DNA from: Chondrus crispus
Taxonomy: Eukaryota > Rhodophyta > Florideophyceae > Gigartinales > Gigartinaceae
Reading direction: 5' to 3'
NCBI RefSeq assembly: GCF_000350225.1
Contig: NW_005179026.1
Span: 310,001 to 374,000, forward strand
Length of the DNA: 64,000 nt
Of the stretch, positions 1-10,156 are shown piece by piece (the first letter of the stretch is position 1; each line of letters starts with the position of its first letter). The position numbers and the translations under genes are program-made. Under the pieces are notes generated by a model, which ran no database searches, was not told the DNA's origin, and was given only the letters and a program-made list of their open reading frames with translations.

Positions 1-2511
1 CCCCACCCCGTTCGATGGGGCGAGCGAGGGGTGTGAGGTCGGAAATCGAGGGTCCCCTTCACGTCACGTACGCTCCGCGGCCCTCACCCCGTTTTTCAGT
101 ACACAACTGTTGTGTTAAACGAAAAACACGTCAGGGTGCAAAGAGGACCCCTTACGTTTGCCGAAAATGCGCCCTGTCCCACGTGGGGATTTTCCTCCTT
201 CCGCGCGGTCTTCCCTACGCGACTGCCGTACGCATCGTCGAGGCACGGTGGCAGGGCGTCGCAGAGACTCGTGGGTGATCGGACCACCCGGCTTCCGTAC
301 GTTTAGTCGTAAAGGACCCTCTTGTTCGTTAAAGAGTCTTTCAGCGTGTCCGCGGTTTTGCCGCACTCCTCGAAATATTACGCGAGCGGGCTGTCACAAG
401 ATATGGTAGCCATCGCAATTGCTCGATAGTTCAGGGAAGACAGTAGTGCACTTCGCTTCTCGTCTCGCTCGCGTGCCCCATACGAGCGCGTCCGGGTGTG
501 TCGTTGGGTCGGAGGCAGGGCGAACGTCCCTCCTCCATCTTCTTGACCTTCTTCCTTGTCGGCGAGGGGAGGTAGGACTCCCCTGATATGTCATCGCGAG
601 AAAAGTGGCATCTGCCCTCCATTTTTTTTCTATCCACGCCGGCGGCCGGTACATCGTCCGACCGCACCTCGTATCGCCACGTCGGCCGCCGTCCGGGCTT
701 ACACGGAACCTCCTATCCTCCTCTTTGTTTTTGTCCCCTTCCGCCCCTTTCGGCCTTAACTCATCTCGTAGCGCGGTGTATGCGTCTCGTATTCCCATGC
801 CCGACTTTGTCGATGAGCGGGGCATCGGCGCGGCCACCTCTGCGCATAGCCCCACCGATTTTTTTCTTCTGCGTCATAGTTTCCTTCCGGTAGATGTCTG
901 TCTCAAGATCGCGTCGAGCGCGTCGACGAGCTCACAGAAGTGCTTCATAGTCGTCGTGCACGCTCTGCGTCCTGTGAGCGCGTAATTCACACCGTTGCGC
1001 GGGATCAATTCGAGCCCAGGCGTCGCGAGCTTGCGGAAGATCGTTTTACCGGCGGGTTCGACATCCGCCGGTTCATCGCCTGCTTGGTTTGTGACAACGT
1101 CGAGGGGCCTTTCCGTACTGCCCTCCCGTACGGTTCCGTCAATCCGCGCGCTCTACGGCGTCGCCGTTCGACCCGACTCGAGTGTCGCGCAGGTGTCATA
1201 CTCCATCTCGCCGTGAGCCGCGGCGTTGCATCCTTGGTCCGCGCAGCACCCGGGCGCGGCGCACAATGTTTTTGATCTCTGTGCATGCGCTCGCGGTAAA
1301 CAAACGTTAGATAGAAGTTTAGAGGGGGGTTGGGTTGTGTGTGCGTCGCGAGGAGTCGCGTCCCTGGCGCGCTGGTGTCACCATCGCGGTCTCTTTGTGG
1401 CCCTCACGATTCGTTCCCGTACTCTGCTGGGAGGTGGTCGCGGCGTGAGGCGGACGCCCGCGAGCCCTCCGACTCCAAGGAAGAAAATCCGGCCGACGTT
1501 TCGGGACCCGGAGTCGGTCGCGCGCCCGGTGGTTAGGTAAATTGCGACAGCTTCGTCGTAAGCCGCTTGGGCGGCGCGAGCGCGACTGTGTCGGGGTATT
1601 CGCCTGGGGGAGGAGTCAGGGCCCGCTCCGGTGCCCTGTCAGTGCGGGGTGGCTCTTACCCCCGCGAAGGGCAGCTTGCTCCGCGCGCTGACCTTCGCTG
1701 TCCCATTGCGTGTCGTTCCTGTCGACACTTGTCCTGTCGGTCGTATGAGCACGTGCGCACGTGCGCACGTGCGTCTTGCCCCACTGTACGTCACCCCTTT
1801 TTTTGATTATTTCCGGAGGCGGCGGCGGTTTGGCATACAGTGTCATTTGGACTATATTTTCCCCATATTTTTGGTACGTTCCCCAAAATAATTTTGGGTA
1901 CGTGGTAACGGATTGGCTGGAGGGGTATGGCGGCCCGCGCGGCTTGCTAATTCTGGTAGGCCCGCCCTTTTTCCATCGGTACCCTTTCGGTCGTGCGCAG
2001 TCGCGGGGTCATGAGTCCCCCTACGCCTGGAGCTCGTCGCGACCGTTTGCATCATTTCCTGGCTAGGAGGGTTACGTCGCCCTCCTACTTCTCGTTGGCA
2101 AGTATGCGACACGCTTCGTTATCAGCGGTTCGAGCCGCTTGGTATTTGTGTGTCGCGCAGTGAGCTTGGGCTGTCCCTACGTATTGGCGTCGCTCTTGTT
2201 TTCCGATTCGAGCCCTCGATCGGCGAGTGCTATGGTGACGCTCTCGCGTATCTTGGGAGATCGTATGCTCCCCTCCTGTACTTGATGTTCGAGGGCTTGC
2301 CATTTTAGTTGTACAGTCCGTGTTGTCTTCGCTTTTCGCGCTTTGTTGACGACGTCGGTCGTGTTCGATGAGCTTGGCGGTCAATTCGTTTTGGCTTCTC
2401 GCGCTTTCGTTGGCCGCCCCGGTTGGGTACGTTTGTCCGTTCGTACGCGTCATCTGTTCCTAACCGCGACGTGTTAATTACGCGATGACGAAGCGGTTGG
2501 GGGACCCCTCC
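1..2511 (-). other. Region downstream of element A pol, no gene recognised
   Basis: This is the sequence 3' of element A's pol (A reads on the minus strand). It is rich in CpG and TACG/CGTA words. The open frames on both strands are short, overlap one another and show no recognisable domain. In the family-2 elements of this window the matching position holds a long non-coding stretch, then an antisense gene and the 3' LTR. No family-1 LTR end (TGTAGCATAAC or its complement) is visible here, so A's 3' LTR must lie left of the window or be lost. Confidence 0.5.
1749..1773. repeat. Three overlapping CACGTG palindromes in an 8-bp tandem repeat
   Basis: The 8-bp unit GCACGTGC is repeated about three times, placing CACGTG at 1750, 1758 and 1766. 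CACGTG is the core of E-box/G-box sites for bHLH and bZIP factors in many eukaryotes. A function here is inference. It could equally be a simple repeat in a CpG-rich sequence. Confidence 0.6.
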
Positions 2512-5500
2512 TCAAGAGTGAAAGACCGCGTTCACTTCGGAAGTGAGTTCCCTGCCTGTACGCGTTCTCAGCTGTTTCGCGTATCGCGACACTAGCTCCT
2601 CGGGAACATGTGTTCGTGCAGTCCAAGTGGGCTCGTCGTAGTCAGCCCACTTGATGAGGAACTCCGTAGTTCCGTCCTCTACTACGCGATGCTTGAGCAG
2701 ACGCTCGACCGCGTACTGCGTGCCCTCGGTGACCTTGTCGGCAAGGTCACCTGGGGTTGTTGCACTTGCTCGTGGCACGTCCGTCGGAGGGGGCGCGTAC
2801 ACGCAGCGGTCCGCCGAGACGCGCTCCGTCACCCCATCACGGTCGATCGTGATGGTTCGTTTGTCGTTGGCCGGTACGCGGTATGGTCCAACGGCAGGTG
2901 ACGCGAGCTTGTTCGACGTCTTCGCTCCATCGGTGGGGTTGAGGTACACGTAGTCCCCCGGCTTTAGTCGCGTGTTAATTCTTCGTACGCGTTTATCGAA
3001 GTCGCGTTTGTAGCGGGCTTGCGTACGATGCAAGCTTTCGTAAGCTTTTTGGATCGTCTCGTCCAAAGTCTTGAGAAACTCTGCGCGTTGAGTTCCCCTG
3101 TCCGGAGGGGGCCCATCCCCGTCGGCTCTTCGAAGAGAGAACTCCAGCGGGGGTCTGCTGAGCACGAGCTCAAAGGTTGTCGTACGCGTGGTTTGGTGTA
3201 CGTGGGAATTGTACGCGTACGTAAGCGGTCCCACGTACACGTCCCAATCATCCTGATGCTCGTTGACGTAGTTCCGAAGCATCGGCGCAATAGTCCGGTT
3301 GTAACGTTCAACCTGTCCATTCGTCTGGGGATGATACGCGGACGTATATAAGTTAGTTATCCCCAGTACGCGACACACGCTGTGGAAGAACTTCGCGTTA
3401 AATTGAAGACCGTTGTCCGACAACAGCGAACGCGGAACGCCGTATTTGAAGACCCACGCGTCACAAAATGCTGTCGCGACAGTGTACGCGGTCACTGTTC
3501 GAAGCGCGACAACTTGTGTTAACTTAGTGAAGCGGTCTGTGATAACTAGGAGGAAACGTTTCCCTGCCTTCGTCTTCGGGAGCAGACCCAAGATGTCAAT
3601 CGCGAGGCTCTCGAGTGGCGGCTTGGCGGGGAATAACTTCAAACGGTTGAGGTGTTTCCGCAACTTGACCCGGTTCATCGCGCAAGTCCGACACCGTCGC
3701 ACCGTGGCAGCGACATCTGCAGCGAGATGGGGCCAGTAGTACTCGCGTCGAAGGGCGAAGTACATACGATTCTGGCCCGGGTGTCCTGCGATGGCCGGGT
3801 TGTGGCACAGGCGGAGGAGCCTGGCGCGGAGTGTCCGAGGTACCACCACCTGGACTATATCAGGATCAAAGGGGTGTCTCCGTTTGAGGACCCCTTGATG
3901 GTCCTCGAAGAACGCGGAGTCCTGGGACTCTGACTGTCGTGCCAAGACGGTTTGGCAGAAGTCATCCACGCGTTGCTCCTCGGCTATCTCCTCTATCGTA
4001 AGAGGGGCCGGGAGGTCGTCCTGCGGTGGCGCGACCGGAGAGTCGGGCGCGCCGCCTTCGGGGTCTTCGGCGCGCTCGATTTCGGCGGCGTCGAACTCGT
4101 CGTTCTCCTCCCAAAACGGAGTGGGTCCGTGGAGAGCGGGGGATTCGTCGTCTCCTCGCGGTTCGTCGCGCGTTGGTACGCGCGACCTCGTCCTTGACCC
4201 GGCTTGGTTCCGTGTCGTCACGAAGACATGGACGGCCTGATGGTCACAGCTCGCGGTACAAACGTGGTCCGCGAGCTCGTTCGATACGTCTCGAACGGTC
4301 GTACCCCCGTCGAAAGTGGGGATGTCGTCATCCACCTCGACGATGGGGCGAGGGTCATCGGCGATCCGAGGCGACACGAGGCGTGACAGGGCATCGGGCA
4401 CCTGATGCACGCGCCCGGGGCGATACTGAATGGTGAAGTCGTATTCAGCCAGACGTAGCCGCCACCGAATGAGTCTTCCGGAACTCTCTGTGAGGGACAT
4501 GAGCCACCTCAAGGCGTCGTGATCCGTTCGGACGGTGAACTTCGTTCCTTCTACGTACGGCCGTAGTGTGCAGACGGCCCACACTACGGGGAAGCACTCG
4601 CGTTCCGTGGCGCTGTATTTGCGCTCGCTGTCGTTCAGCGAGTAGGACCAATAGCCTACGGGGCGCCAGTCGTTTGGCTGGTCGTGTTCCTGGAGCAGCG
4701 TGCAGCCAAGCTGGTTGGCACTCGCGTCCGTGTCGATCATGTACGGACGGCCGTACCGCGGTAGCGCGAGGATCGGCGGAGCGATCATACACCTCTTGAG
4801 GTTCTCGAACGCGTTCAATTGGGCCTCCGTGGGGTTGTAGAAGTCAGGATCCGCATCCTTGCGCGTCATGTTGGTCAGAAGCCGCACTATCTTCGCGAAC
4901 CCCTTAACGAATCGGCGGTATACGTTGCACGCCCCGAGGAACGAGCGCACTTGCGTAAGTGTCCTCGGTAACGTGAACGTCTTGAAGGCATCTGCCGCCG
5001 TGTCCGCCACGCTTAACTTACCTAGGGAAATGACGTGCCCCAGGTAGTGTACCTTCGGCTGAAAGAAGCTACACTTCTTGAGCTTGAGGGAGATTCCGGC
5101 ACTCCCCAGCAAGCTCAAGACAGTGCTGAGATGCTTCGCATGTTCCGCGTGCGTACGCGAGAACACGATAACGTCATCGAGATAGACGAGGCATATTTGC
5201 CAGCGAACGCGTGAGAGAATAATATCCAGGGTGCGTTGGAAGGTAGCCGGTGCCCCTTTTAGTCCGAACGGCATTCGCAGGTGGCGGAACGTGCCCATGT
5301 GCGTCGTAAAGGTTGTCTTATCCCGGTCCTCCGGAGCGACCGGGATCTGCCAATAACCGGAATTGCAGTCCAACGTCGTAAAGACGGCTGCATCTCCTAA
5401 CGAGTCGATGCAGTCGTCCATACGCGGCAGGGGATACGAATCCGCTGCAGTCTCCGCGTTGAGACGCCGATAGTCTACGCAGAACCGAAGAGAGCCGTCT

Positions 5501-5934
5501 TTTTTCGGTACGAGCACCACCGGGGACGCCCATTCGGTGCTCGCGGGTTCGATAACCCCTGCGTTCAACATATTGCTGACCTCCTTCGCGACCATTTCGC
5601 GCATCGCGGGCCCCTTACGGTAGGGCATCGAGCGTATCGGCTTCGTACCCGGTTCGAGGGCAATGAGGTGCTCCGTTGCTCGGATAGTTCCGAGCGCACT
5701 GCTCCACAGACTCGAGTGCTTACGGAGCATCTCTGAGTACGTGGCCACGGAGCTTGTCATCCTCGATGTATTACAAGTCAACCTCTTTTTCCCAATCCAT
5801 CGGTGGAGTTTCGGGATCCTTATTCTGTGGGGGTACAGTACCCCCCGCCGTCGGGTGGTATAAAGGTGACCGTTCGTCCGTGTCAACCTCTCCGTCACCC
5901 GCGGTGGTCTGGTCGTCGGAGTTGGATCAGCCAA
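2512..5934 (-). CDS. pol: Element A pol: reverse transcriptase, RNase H, integrase, chromodomain
   Basis: An open frame of 1140 codons. The RT core spans about residues 100-300, with the catalytic YLDD at 251-254. RNase H starts near 398, with acidic residues D401/D403, E445 and D471. Integrase has an H2C2 finger (H711, H718, C748, C751) and a D780, D840, E876 triad with exactly 35 residues between the last two. A GPY motif lies near 1016, followed by a chromodomain at 1074-1118 with cage-type aromatics Y1074 and W1096. The product would copy element RNA and integrate the cDNA. The first 60 or so residues look wrong: the PR-RT linker homologous to the other elements (a PP-rich stretch then EKEVDL) lies in the neighbouring frame with stop codons, so a frameshift sits near 5755 and the true RT begins there. 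Apart from that linker, all catalytic residues are present. Confidence 0.93.
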   Translation of the reverse strand: MADPTPTTRPPRVTERLTRTNGHLYTTRRRGVLYPHRIRIPKLHRWIGKKRLTCNTSRMTSSVATYSEMLRKHSSLWSSALGTIRATEHLIALEPGTKPIRSMPYRKGPAMREMVAKEVSNMLNAGVIEPASTEWASPVVLVPKKDGSLRFCVDYRRLNAETAADSYPLPRMDDCIDSLGDAAVFTTLDCNSGYWQIPVAPEDRDKTTFTTHMGTFRHLRMPFGLKGAPATFQRTLDIILSRVRWQICLVYLDDVIVFSRTHAEHAKHLSTVLSLLGSAGISLKLKKCSFFQPKVHYLGHVISLGKLSVADTAADAFKTFTLPRTLTQVRSFLGACNVYRRFVKGFAKIVRLLTNMTRKDADPDFYNPTEAQLNAFENLKRCMIAPPILALPRYGRPYMIDTDASANQLGCTLLQEHDQPNDWRPVGYWSYSLNDSERKYSATERECFPVVWAVCTLRPYVEGTKFTVRTDHDALRWLMSLTESSGRLIRWRLRLAEYDFTIQYRPGRVHQVPDALSRLVSPRIADDPRPIVEVDDDIPTFDGGTTVRDVSNELADHVCTASCDHQAVHVFVTTRNQAGSRTRSRVPTRDEPRGDDESPALHGPTPFWEENDEFDAAEIERAEDPEGGAPDSPVAPPQDDLPAPLTIEEIAEEQRVDDFCQTVLARQSESQDSAFFEDHQGVLKRRHPFDPDIVQVVVPRTLRARLLRLCHNPAIAGHPGQNRMYFALRREYYWPHLAADVAATVRRCRTCAMNRVKLRKHLNRLKLFPAKPPLESLAIDILGLLPKTKAGKRFLLVITDRFTKLTQVVALRTVTAYTVATAFCDAWVFKYGVPRSLLSDNGLQFNAKFFHSVCRVLGITNLYTSAYHPQTNGQVERYNRTIAPMLRNYVNEHQDDWDVYVGPLTYAYNSHVHQTTRTTTFELVLSRPPLEFSLRRADGDGPPPDRGTQRAEFLKTLDETIQKAYESLHRTQARYKRDFDKRVRRINTRLKPGDYVYLNPTDGAKTSNKLASPAVGPYRVPANDKRTITIDRDGVTERVSADRCVYAPPPTDVPRASATTPGDLADKVTEGTQYAVERLLKHRVVEDGTTEFLIKWADYDEPTWTARTHVPEELVSRYAKQLRTRTGRELTSEVNAVFHS

Positions 5935-6082
5935 CTCCCACCCCTCCGACTTGATCGGTCAAGTCGGTCAGGTGTAGCGCGTGCGCGATCCCCTCGGCGA
6001 CCCTCCGTTCGGGCGTAAGGATCGCAAGGGGCTTGCGCTTCGCTTATCCCACGACGGTGTGCTTCGGAAGCCGCCTTTCCCG

Positions 6083-7126
6083 TCACGAGATGTTCGCGAC
6101 GATGACATCGAAGGTCTGATGCGGTAGGACCTCGGCTACGCCGTTGGTCAACCTCACCCCGAGGCGGTGCTGGTGCGCCGGCTTTGGTTCCAAGAAGACG
6201 AGCCCCTTCCCCCCGGTTGTTACACGTACGCGAGCTTGTGACATCGCGGGGATGGTGACCCAGCGGGCAATACGGATTGCCTGCCATGCTTCTTCGCGTA
6301 CGTCAGCTCGGCTCGTCTGAAGGCGCTGTCGTCTGGTCGGGGGAGACGGCTCCCCTCTCCCGTCTACAATGGCAATGGCGCCATCTTGACGGAGGTCGAG
6401 CTTCTGCGCGTCGACATCGATACGACGCACGTGCGCGTCAATGAACGCGGTCCCAAGGAGAACGGGAACCGCGAGCTGGTCCGCGACGACGAACGGAAAC
6501 CGGAACGTCGTGTTCCAGAGCCGGACGGCCAGCCGTACAACCGCGCTAAGCTTGAGCGCGTTGCTATTTGCGCCTGCTAGCCGGGGCAGAGGCACGTAGC
6601 GTATTACGTAACGCGTCCAGTCGGGAGAAAGGTCGGCCTTCCTCACCAAATTGTATCTCGAGCACGTATCAACGGCGATAGTGTGGGGCTTGAACACGTT
6701 GTTCTCCGTGGCGATCGAGCCGAGGACATTATATATCTTCGACGTCATCAAGCAGACGACGCCGTCGACAACCTTCGGCGCGGTCCGATTCGCGAGGTCG
6801 TTTCGCCTGGGGCGTCGGCGGCGGCTTTTTCCGCGTTTACGCGTCCTTATTCCTTGGTGGCGGGACGTCTGTTGTTCGTTGACGTCCGCACGACAAGTCG
6901 CGTCCTTGTGCGGTTCGCGGTCCTCCCGCAGCTTAGAGCCCAAGGGGGGCCCTGGGGGTTTCTTCTCGGGCGTCGGGCATACGGAAGCCACGACGTCCCT
7001 TATTTCCTGCCCCGGAATCACGCGAGTCTCGGCGTCTTCGCGTCGGGACGCGGGAGATATTATCGGTAAATATTCCCTGTGACCTTGTCGGGGGGTCGCG
7101 GTGACGGGTCGATGGGATATGGACAA
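6083..7126 (-). pseudogene. Element A protease region, with altered active site
   Basis: A frame of 347 codons. Residues 100-110 are strongly basic (Arg/Lys), as in a gag nucleocapsid tail. A retropepsin-like domain follows at about 145-240. The active-site position reads D153-T-C-S where family members have D-T-G-A/S, so the invariant glycine is replaced by cysteine by what could be a single G to T change. The downstream VLLG (near 230) fits the second retropepsin motif. The domain would cleave Gag-Pol if active. It is in the same frame as the gag fragment above it, separated only by one TGA (7133-7135). It ends at a TGA (6083) inside a segment that in other elements continues into the PR-RT linker, and further in-frame stops follow. 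Readthrough of the first TGA is possible, but decay is the simpler reading. Confidence 0.7.
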
Positions 7127-7132
7127 GACGGC

Positions 7133-7786
7133 TCACGCGACCGCGCGAACGTAACCGTCTTTACGCGTTTTTGAGCTACCGGAGCTATCGGAGCTAAACG
7201 CGTCGCTACCGATAGCTGGCGCGCCTCCGCGTCCCTCGACGAGTGGGGGCACGGGCGTGGTCCATCTCGGTCTTGCGGCTTTGTCGAAGTATTCGGATAC
7301 TTCGAGGCCTTGATTCACCACTTCCGGACACTGCAGAATTTGCGGGGCTGCGGGTGCCGGATATCCTTCGCGTTCCCGCCTGGGCAGGGCATGCGTATCC
7401 TCTGCCCAGTCCTGGAGGTACATTATCGCGTTCTGTACCCCTGGCGGAAGTCGGGAACGGTCCCGGTGTCCTCTTCCGTCTTGACGCGGATATCGCGTGT
7501 CCGCCTGGCGGAAGTCGCGTCTCCCGCGTTGGTCGAGTTCGTTACGACGGTACCCGCCCCCGCGGGGCGCGAAGCGGGCGCCCGCACCCGCTCGACTCGG
7601 GTACCCTTGACGCGGAAATCGGTCCTCGCGAACCGATTGCTGGAAGAGGTTGCGCATTCCAGGACGCGTCTCCATCTGATACTTGTAATTCCTGTACGCA
7701 GTGAACATCCGTTGCTCGGGCGACAGGAATGGACACGCGTACATGGCATGCCCGTACGTTCGGCATAGCCAACAGACGTATGCGAC
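7133..7786 (-). pseudogene. gag: Element A gag, C-terminal part with zinc knuckle (truncated)
   Basis: The minus strand at 7774-7733 encodes a canonical CX2CX4HX4C knuckle (C-W-L-C, then H, then C) that would bind element RNA. It is followed by a segment rich in Arg, Gly and Pro ending in a TGA at 7133. In family-2 gag the knuckle is also followed by a short helical segment (SPMERLG-like), here SPEQRMF. The capsid domain that should precede the knuckle is absent, because the frame runs into a family-2 LTR fragment at 7787. The frame matches the protease downstream. Confidence 0.8.
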
Positions 7787-8217
7787 CGATCCGTTGTTGG
7801 TACTTTGCCATCGGGCAGTACGACGGTGTAGCGCTGCAACGTTTTCTTCTTTCCCGACGGGCTACGTTGCGACGTCCCCGTCGAAGACCTTATCAAGGGT
7901 ATAAGGTGTACAAGGCGCTCTGCGAGCATTGGATTTACGACCCATCGGACCAGGTTTACCTAAACACCCCTCCAAACTCGTCGAGCAGTCGCCTTTACAA
8001 AGCTCTACCACCATTTACCGATCCCGGGCTGGGCTCTTCTCTTTGCTCCCCCCCTATCAGGGATCCGAGCTACTGCGGGCTGCAAACCCGCTTAAAGAGG
8101 ACAGGGAGCTTCGAACACTCCGTAGGGCTGTGCCGTTGGCAGTTGTTGTTTTTGTTGCTGTTGTTTGTGTTGGACCGTCGGACCTTGGTCTCTGCCTAAC
8201 AGGCGCATTGCACTACA
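7787..8217 (+). repeat. Family-2 LTR, 3' portion only (about 430 bp)
   Basis: Closely matches the last 430 bases or so of the LTR at 28962-29897, including the GTT-rich stretch and the exact end ATTGCACTACA at 8207-8217. The first 500 or so bases of the LTR are missing, so the left edge is a breakpoint against element A's gag and the right edge is the natural LTR terminus. The bases after it are CGGAA. No matching duplication can be read on the left because that end is lost. Confidence 0.88.
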
Positions 8218-10101
8218 CGGAACCCCCGACGCAAATTGAGGAGACACACCGGGTGCCTCTGGCGACTGGAAATTGATCATGCGCGACGGTGCGAAGGCCG
8301 GGACATGGCTGTCCACCTCTCGGTGTCGCTTACGTTGAGCCTCGCGACGGGCGGAGCCCACACCGGCCCCTCTCCCCGTGGCAATCGGTAAAGGTTGGGG
8401 AGAGGCCGGCTTCGCGACGAACGCGTCGGACCGCAGGTCGTACAGGAGGAAAGCGCTTCGCTCGCCCGTGGTGTGGTCGGTCCGCGGGCGATGCGTACGC
8501 TTGGAGACTTGACACGCACGGTGCATAAGGGTTAGCACAGAGGCGAGGTCCCACATCGCGTGTTTGGAGTTCACTTTCACGGGGTGGAGTGGTACTACGG
8601 GGAGGTCAAAAGCAACCCTTCCAAGCAACGCGAGGACCCCAGCGGGCTGAACAAACACGCGACGGTTGATGTGGACCTCGGCCATAAACGCGTTACCCAG
8701 GGCCAACGCCCACTCACGTTCGAAGTTGTGTACAAGCTCGGCGTGGGCCGGGTGATCGGGGTCCGCACAAGCGTAACCAAAATGCTTCAAAGCATACGGA
8801 AGCAACGCGTGTACTCCGAAAGACGGAAGGAACTCCCGCACAGCTTCCGGTAGCTCGGAGAAGTCCTTTGGAGTGATACCTTGCTCGAAGGACGCCGATC
8901 TGAAGACGCGGCCGTCATCCTCCTTGCAGTGGCGGTAGGTCGCCCAATCGTGGGGCGACACCGCGACCGAGTAGAGGCACATGAGGGAGCTCGCCGATTT
9001 ATGGAGAGCCACGCGAGCCTTCGAATAGGCATAAGGACGGGGACTCAGGTAGAGCTCCTCAACCTCGGAAAGGATGAACCGTGGCGGGGCGCCCGGCAAA
9101 CGACCAACCAGGTGCTCGGCCATGCGGTCGACATAGATGACTTCGCCGGAATTGTATGCGAACGTCCTGTCGAAAGGGATCGCGTCGGGGATTTGATATG
9201 GAACTCCCCCGCCCTTGCCCGTCAGCCTAGCAAGGACGACGCCGGCCTCGTCCACGGGACCTGCCTCGTAAATGCCACGCACGCGTATGAGGTCAGGGCG
9301 CAAAACATCACGCGATAACAACTCCGCGAGGGTGATTCCCGTTCTGGCGTAACGACGCCACGGGAACCTGAGCCGCTCCACGGGCAGCGGCATCGAGCGG
9401 GCCAGGGCGGTGCCAAACCACTGGGTGGTGTCGTCGGCCAACTCCGCCCCCGCGTCGAGATTACCTCGGGTCTTCGGAGGCAGGAGGCCTGGCTGCCGGC
9501 AGCTCCCCCATGCCCCATACGACCCGGGGCGCGGCTGGTAAGGCGCGCTCATACGCGGCGCGTCGGACATGTGGTCAGGAGGAACCTCTCCGACCTTCCT
9601 GCGTTCGACGTCGCCCCCTTGGGGCAGCGCACCCCCCGACGAGGCGGGACGAAATTCCACACTCCCGGTGGACCCCAAGGGGCCGCGACTCTTCTGGAAG
9701 GGCGGCAGCGCGGGCGCCGCGGGTGGGACAAATCCCCCTGCGCGAGAAGGATGCGCGACGGAGTCCCCAGAAGAGCCCAGGGGAGGTACTGCATGCGGGG
9801 GCACGGAGGCCCCCGAGAACGGCGGAAGCGCGGGGAGCCCGACGGAAGGGCCCCCAGACGAAAGACGCGCCTCGGGAAGCGACGACATGAGGACGAAGAC
9901 GCGGTGAGCAGCGCGTGAGTGGCAACGACGGGGAACACCCGCGGCGGCGGGTGAGGAGAGGTGGATGAGGATGGAAAACCAGGGGGCACGGAGTACGGCG
10001 GGGACGTAAGGGGGACAAGTTCGATTGGTGGACGGCGCCAAAGACAACGCCGGATCAAGGGGGGACAAGACTAAGGCTCGGGAAGCGACCGGGTCGGACA
10101 T
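8218..10101 (-). CDS. Family-1 antisense ORF (aORF), unknown protein, C-terminus cut by an LTR
   Basis: An open frame of 628 codons that runs a further 42 codons into the LTR fragment, so the native C-terminus is lost. I chose the ATG at 10101 because the upstream in-frame ATG (10164) lies inside the LTR. The N-terminal 200 residues are rich in Pro, Ser and Gly. A more ordered region follows (about 215-530) with a QWF motif, an aromatic/aliphatic central part and a Pro-Ala-hydrophobic helix-like segment ending in FDLP. The tail is basic. No signal peptide, membrane span or catalytic motif is evident. It starts 56 bases from a family-1 LTR, pointing away from it, with a purine tract between. 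That is the geometry of the antisense genes in family-2 elements C, D, F and G. QWF, the LAELLSRDVL and EVIYVD segments and the PAGVLALLGRVAFDLP segment line up in order with those proteins, so distant homology is my inference. It is not recognised as gag or env. Confidence 0.72.
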
Positions 10102-10143
10102 GGCTCTCTCACTCCTCAAGGGTGAACGCGGACGTTCACTCTT

Positions 10144-10153
10144 GAGGAGGGGG
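10144..10153 (+). other. Polypurine tract before family-1 LTR
   Basis: GAGGAGGGGG lies a few bases before the LTR start at about 10157, on the plus strand. In LTR retrotransposons a purine run here primes plus-strand DNA synthesis and marks the 3' LTR. Its orientation says this LTR is the 3' LTR of a plus-oriented element, which makes the neighbouring ORF antisense. Confidence 0.65.
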
Positions 10154-10156
10154 CCG

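Larger units (their letters stand above)
2512..7786 (-). mobile_element. Element A: Ty3/gypsy retrotransposon, internal part (gag C-terminus, PR, RT, RNase H, IN, chromodomain)
   Basis: Reading on the minus strand from 7786 to 2512, the order is a gag zinc knuckle, a protease-like domain, RT, RNase H, integrase and a chromodomain. This is the standard Ty3/gypsy order with a chromovirus-type tail. The 5' side ends abruptly at 7786, where a truncated family-2 LTR begins, so the gag capsid, primer site and 5' LTR are missing. A is clearly diverged from the B/C/D/G pol sequences (for example VRWQICLVYLDD against CCLVYLDD). It therefore belongs to another family, called family 1 here only because a family-1 LTR lies nearby. 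Confidence 0.9.

Noticed and set aside
1-1600. Overlapping plus- and minus-strand frames of 60-150 codons
   Set aside because: They arise from the CpG-rich, stop-poor sequence. They overlap in several frames, and none has a domain or counterpart.
8218-10101. Reading the 628-codon frame as the N-terminal gag of element A
   Set aside because: It lacks capsid and knuckle features. The purine tract and TATA-like site orient the adjacent LTR in the plus direction, making the frame antisense, and its motifs line up with the antisense proteins of family 2.
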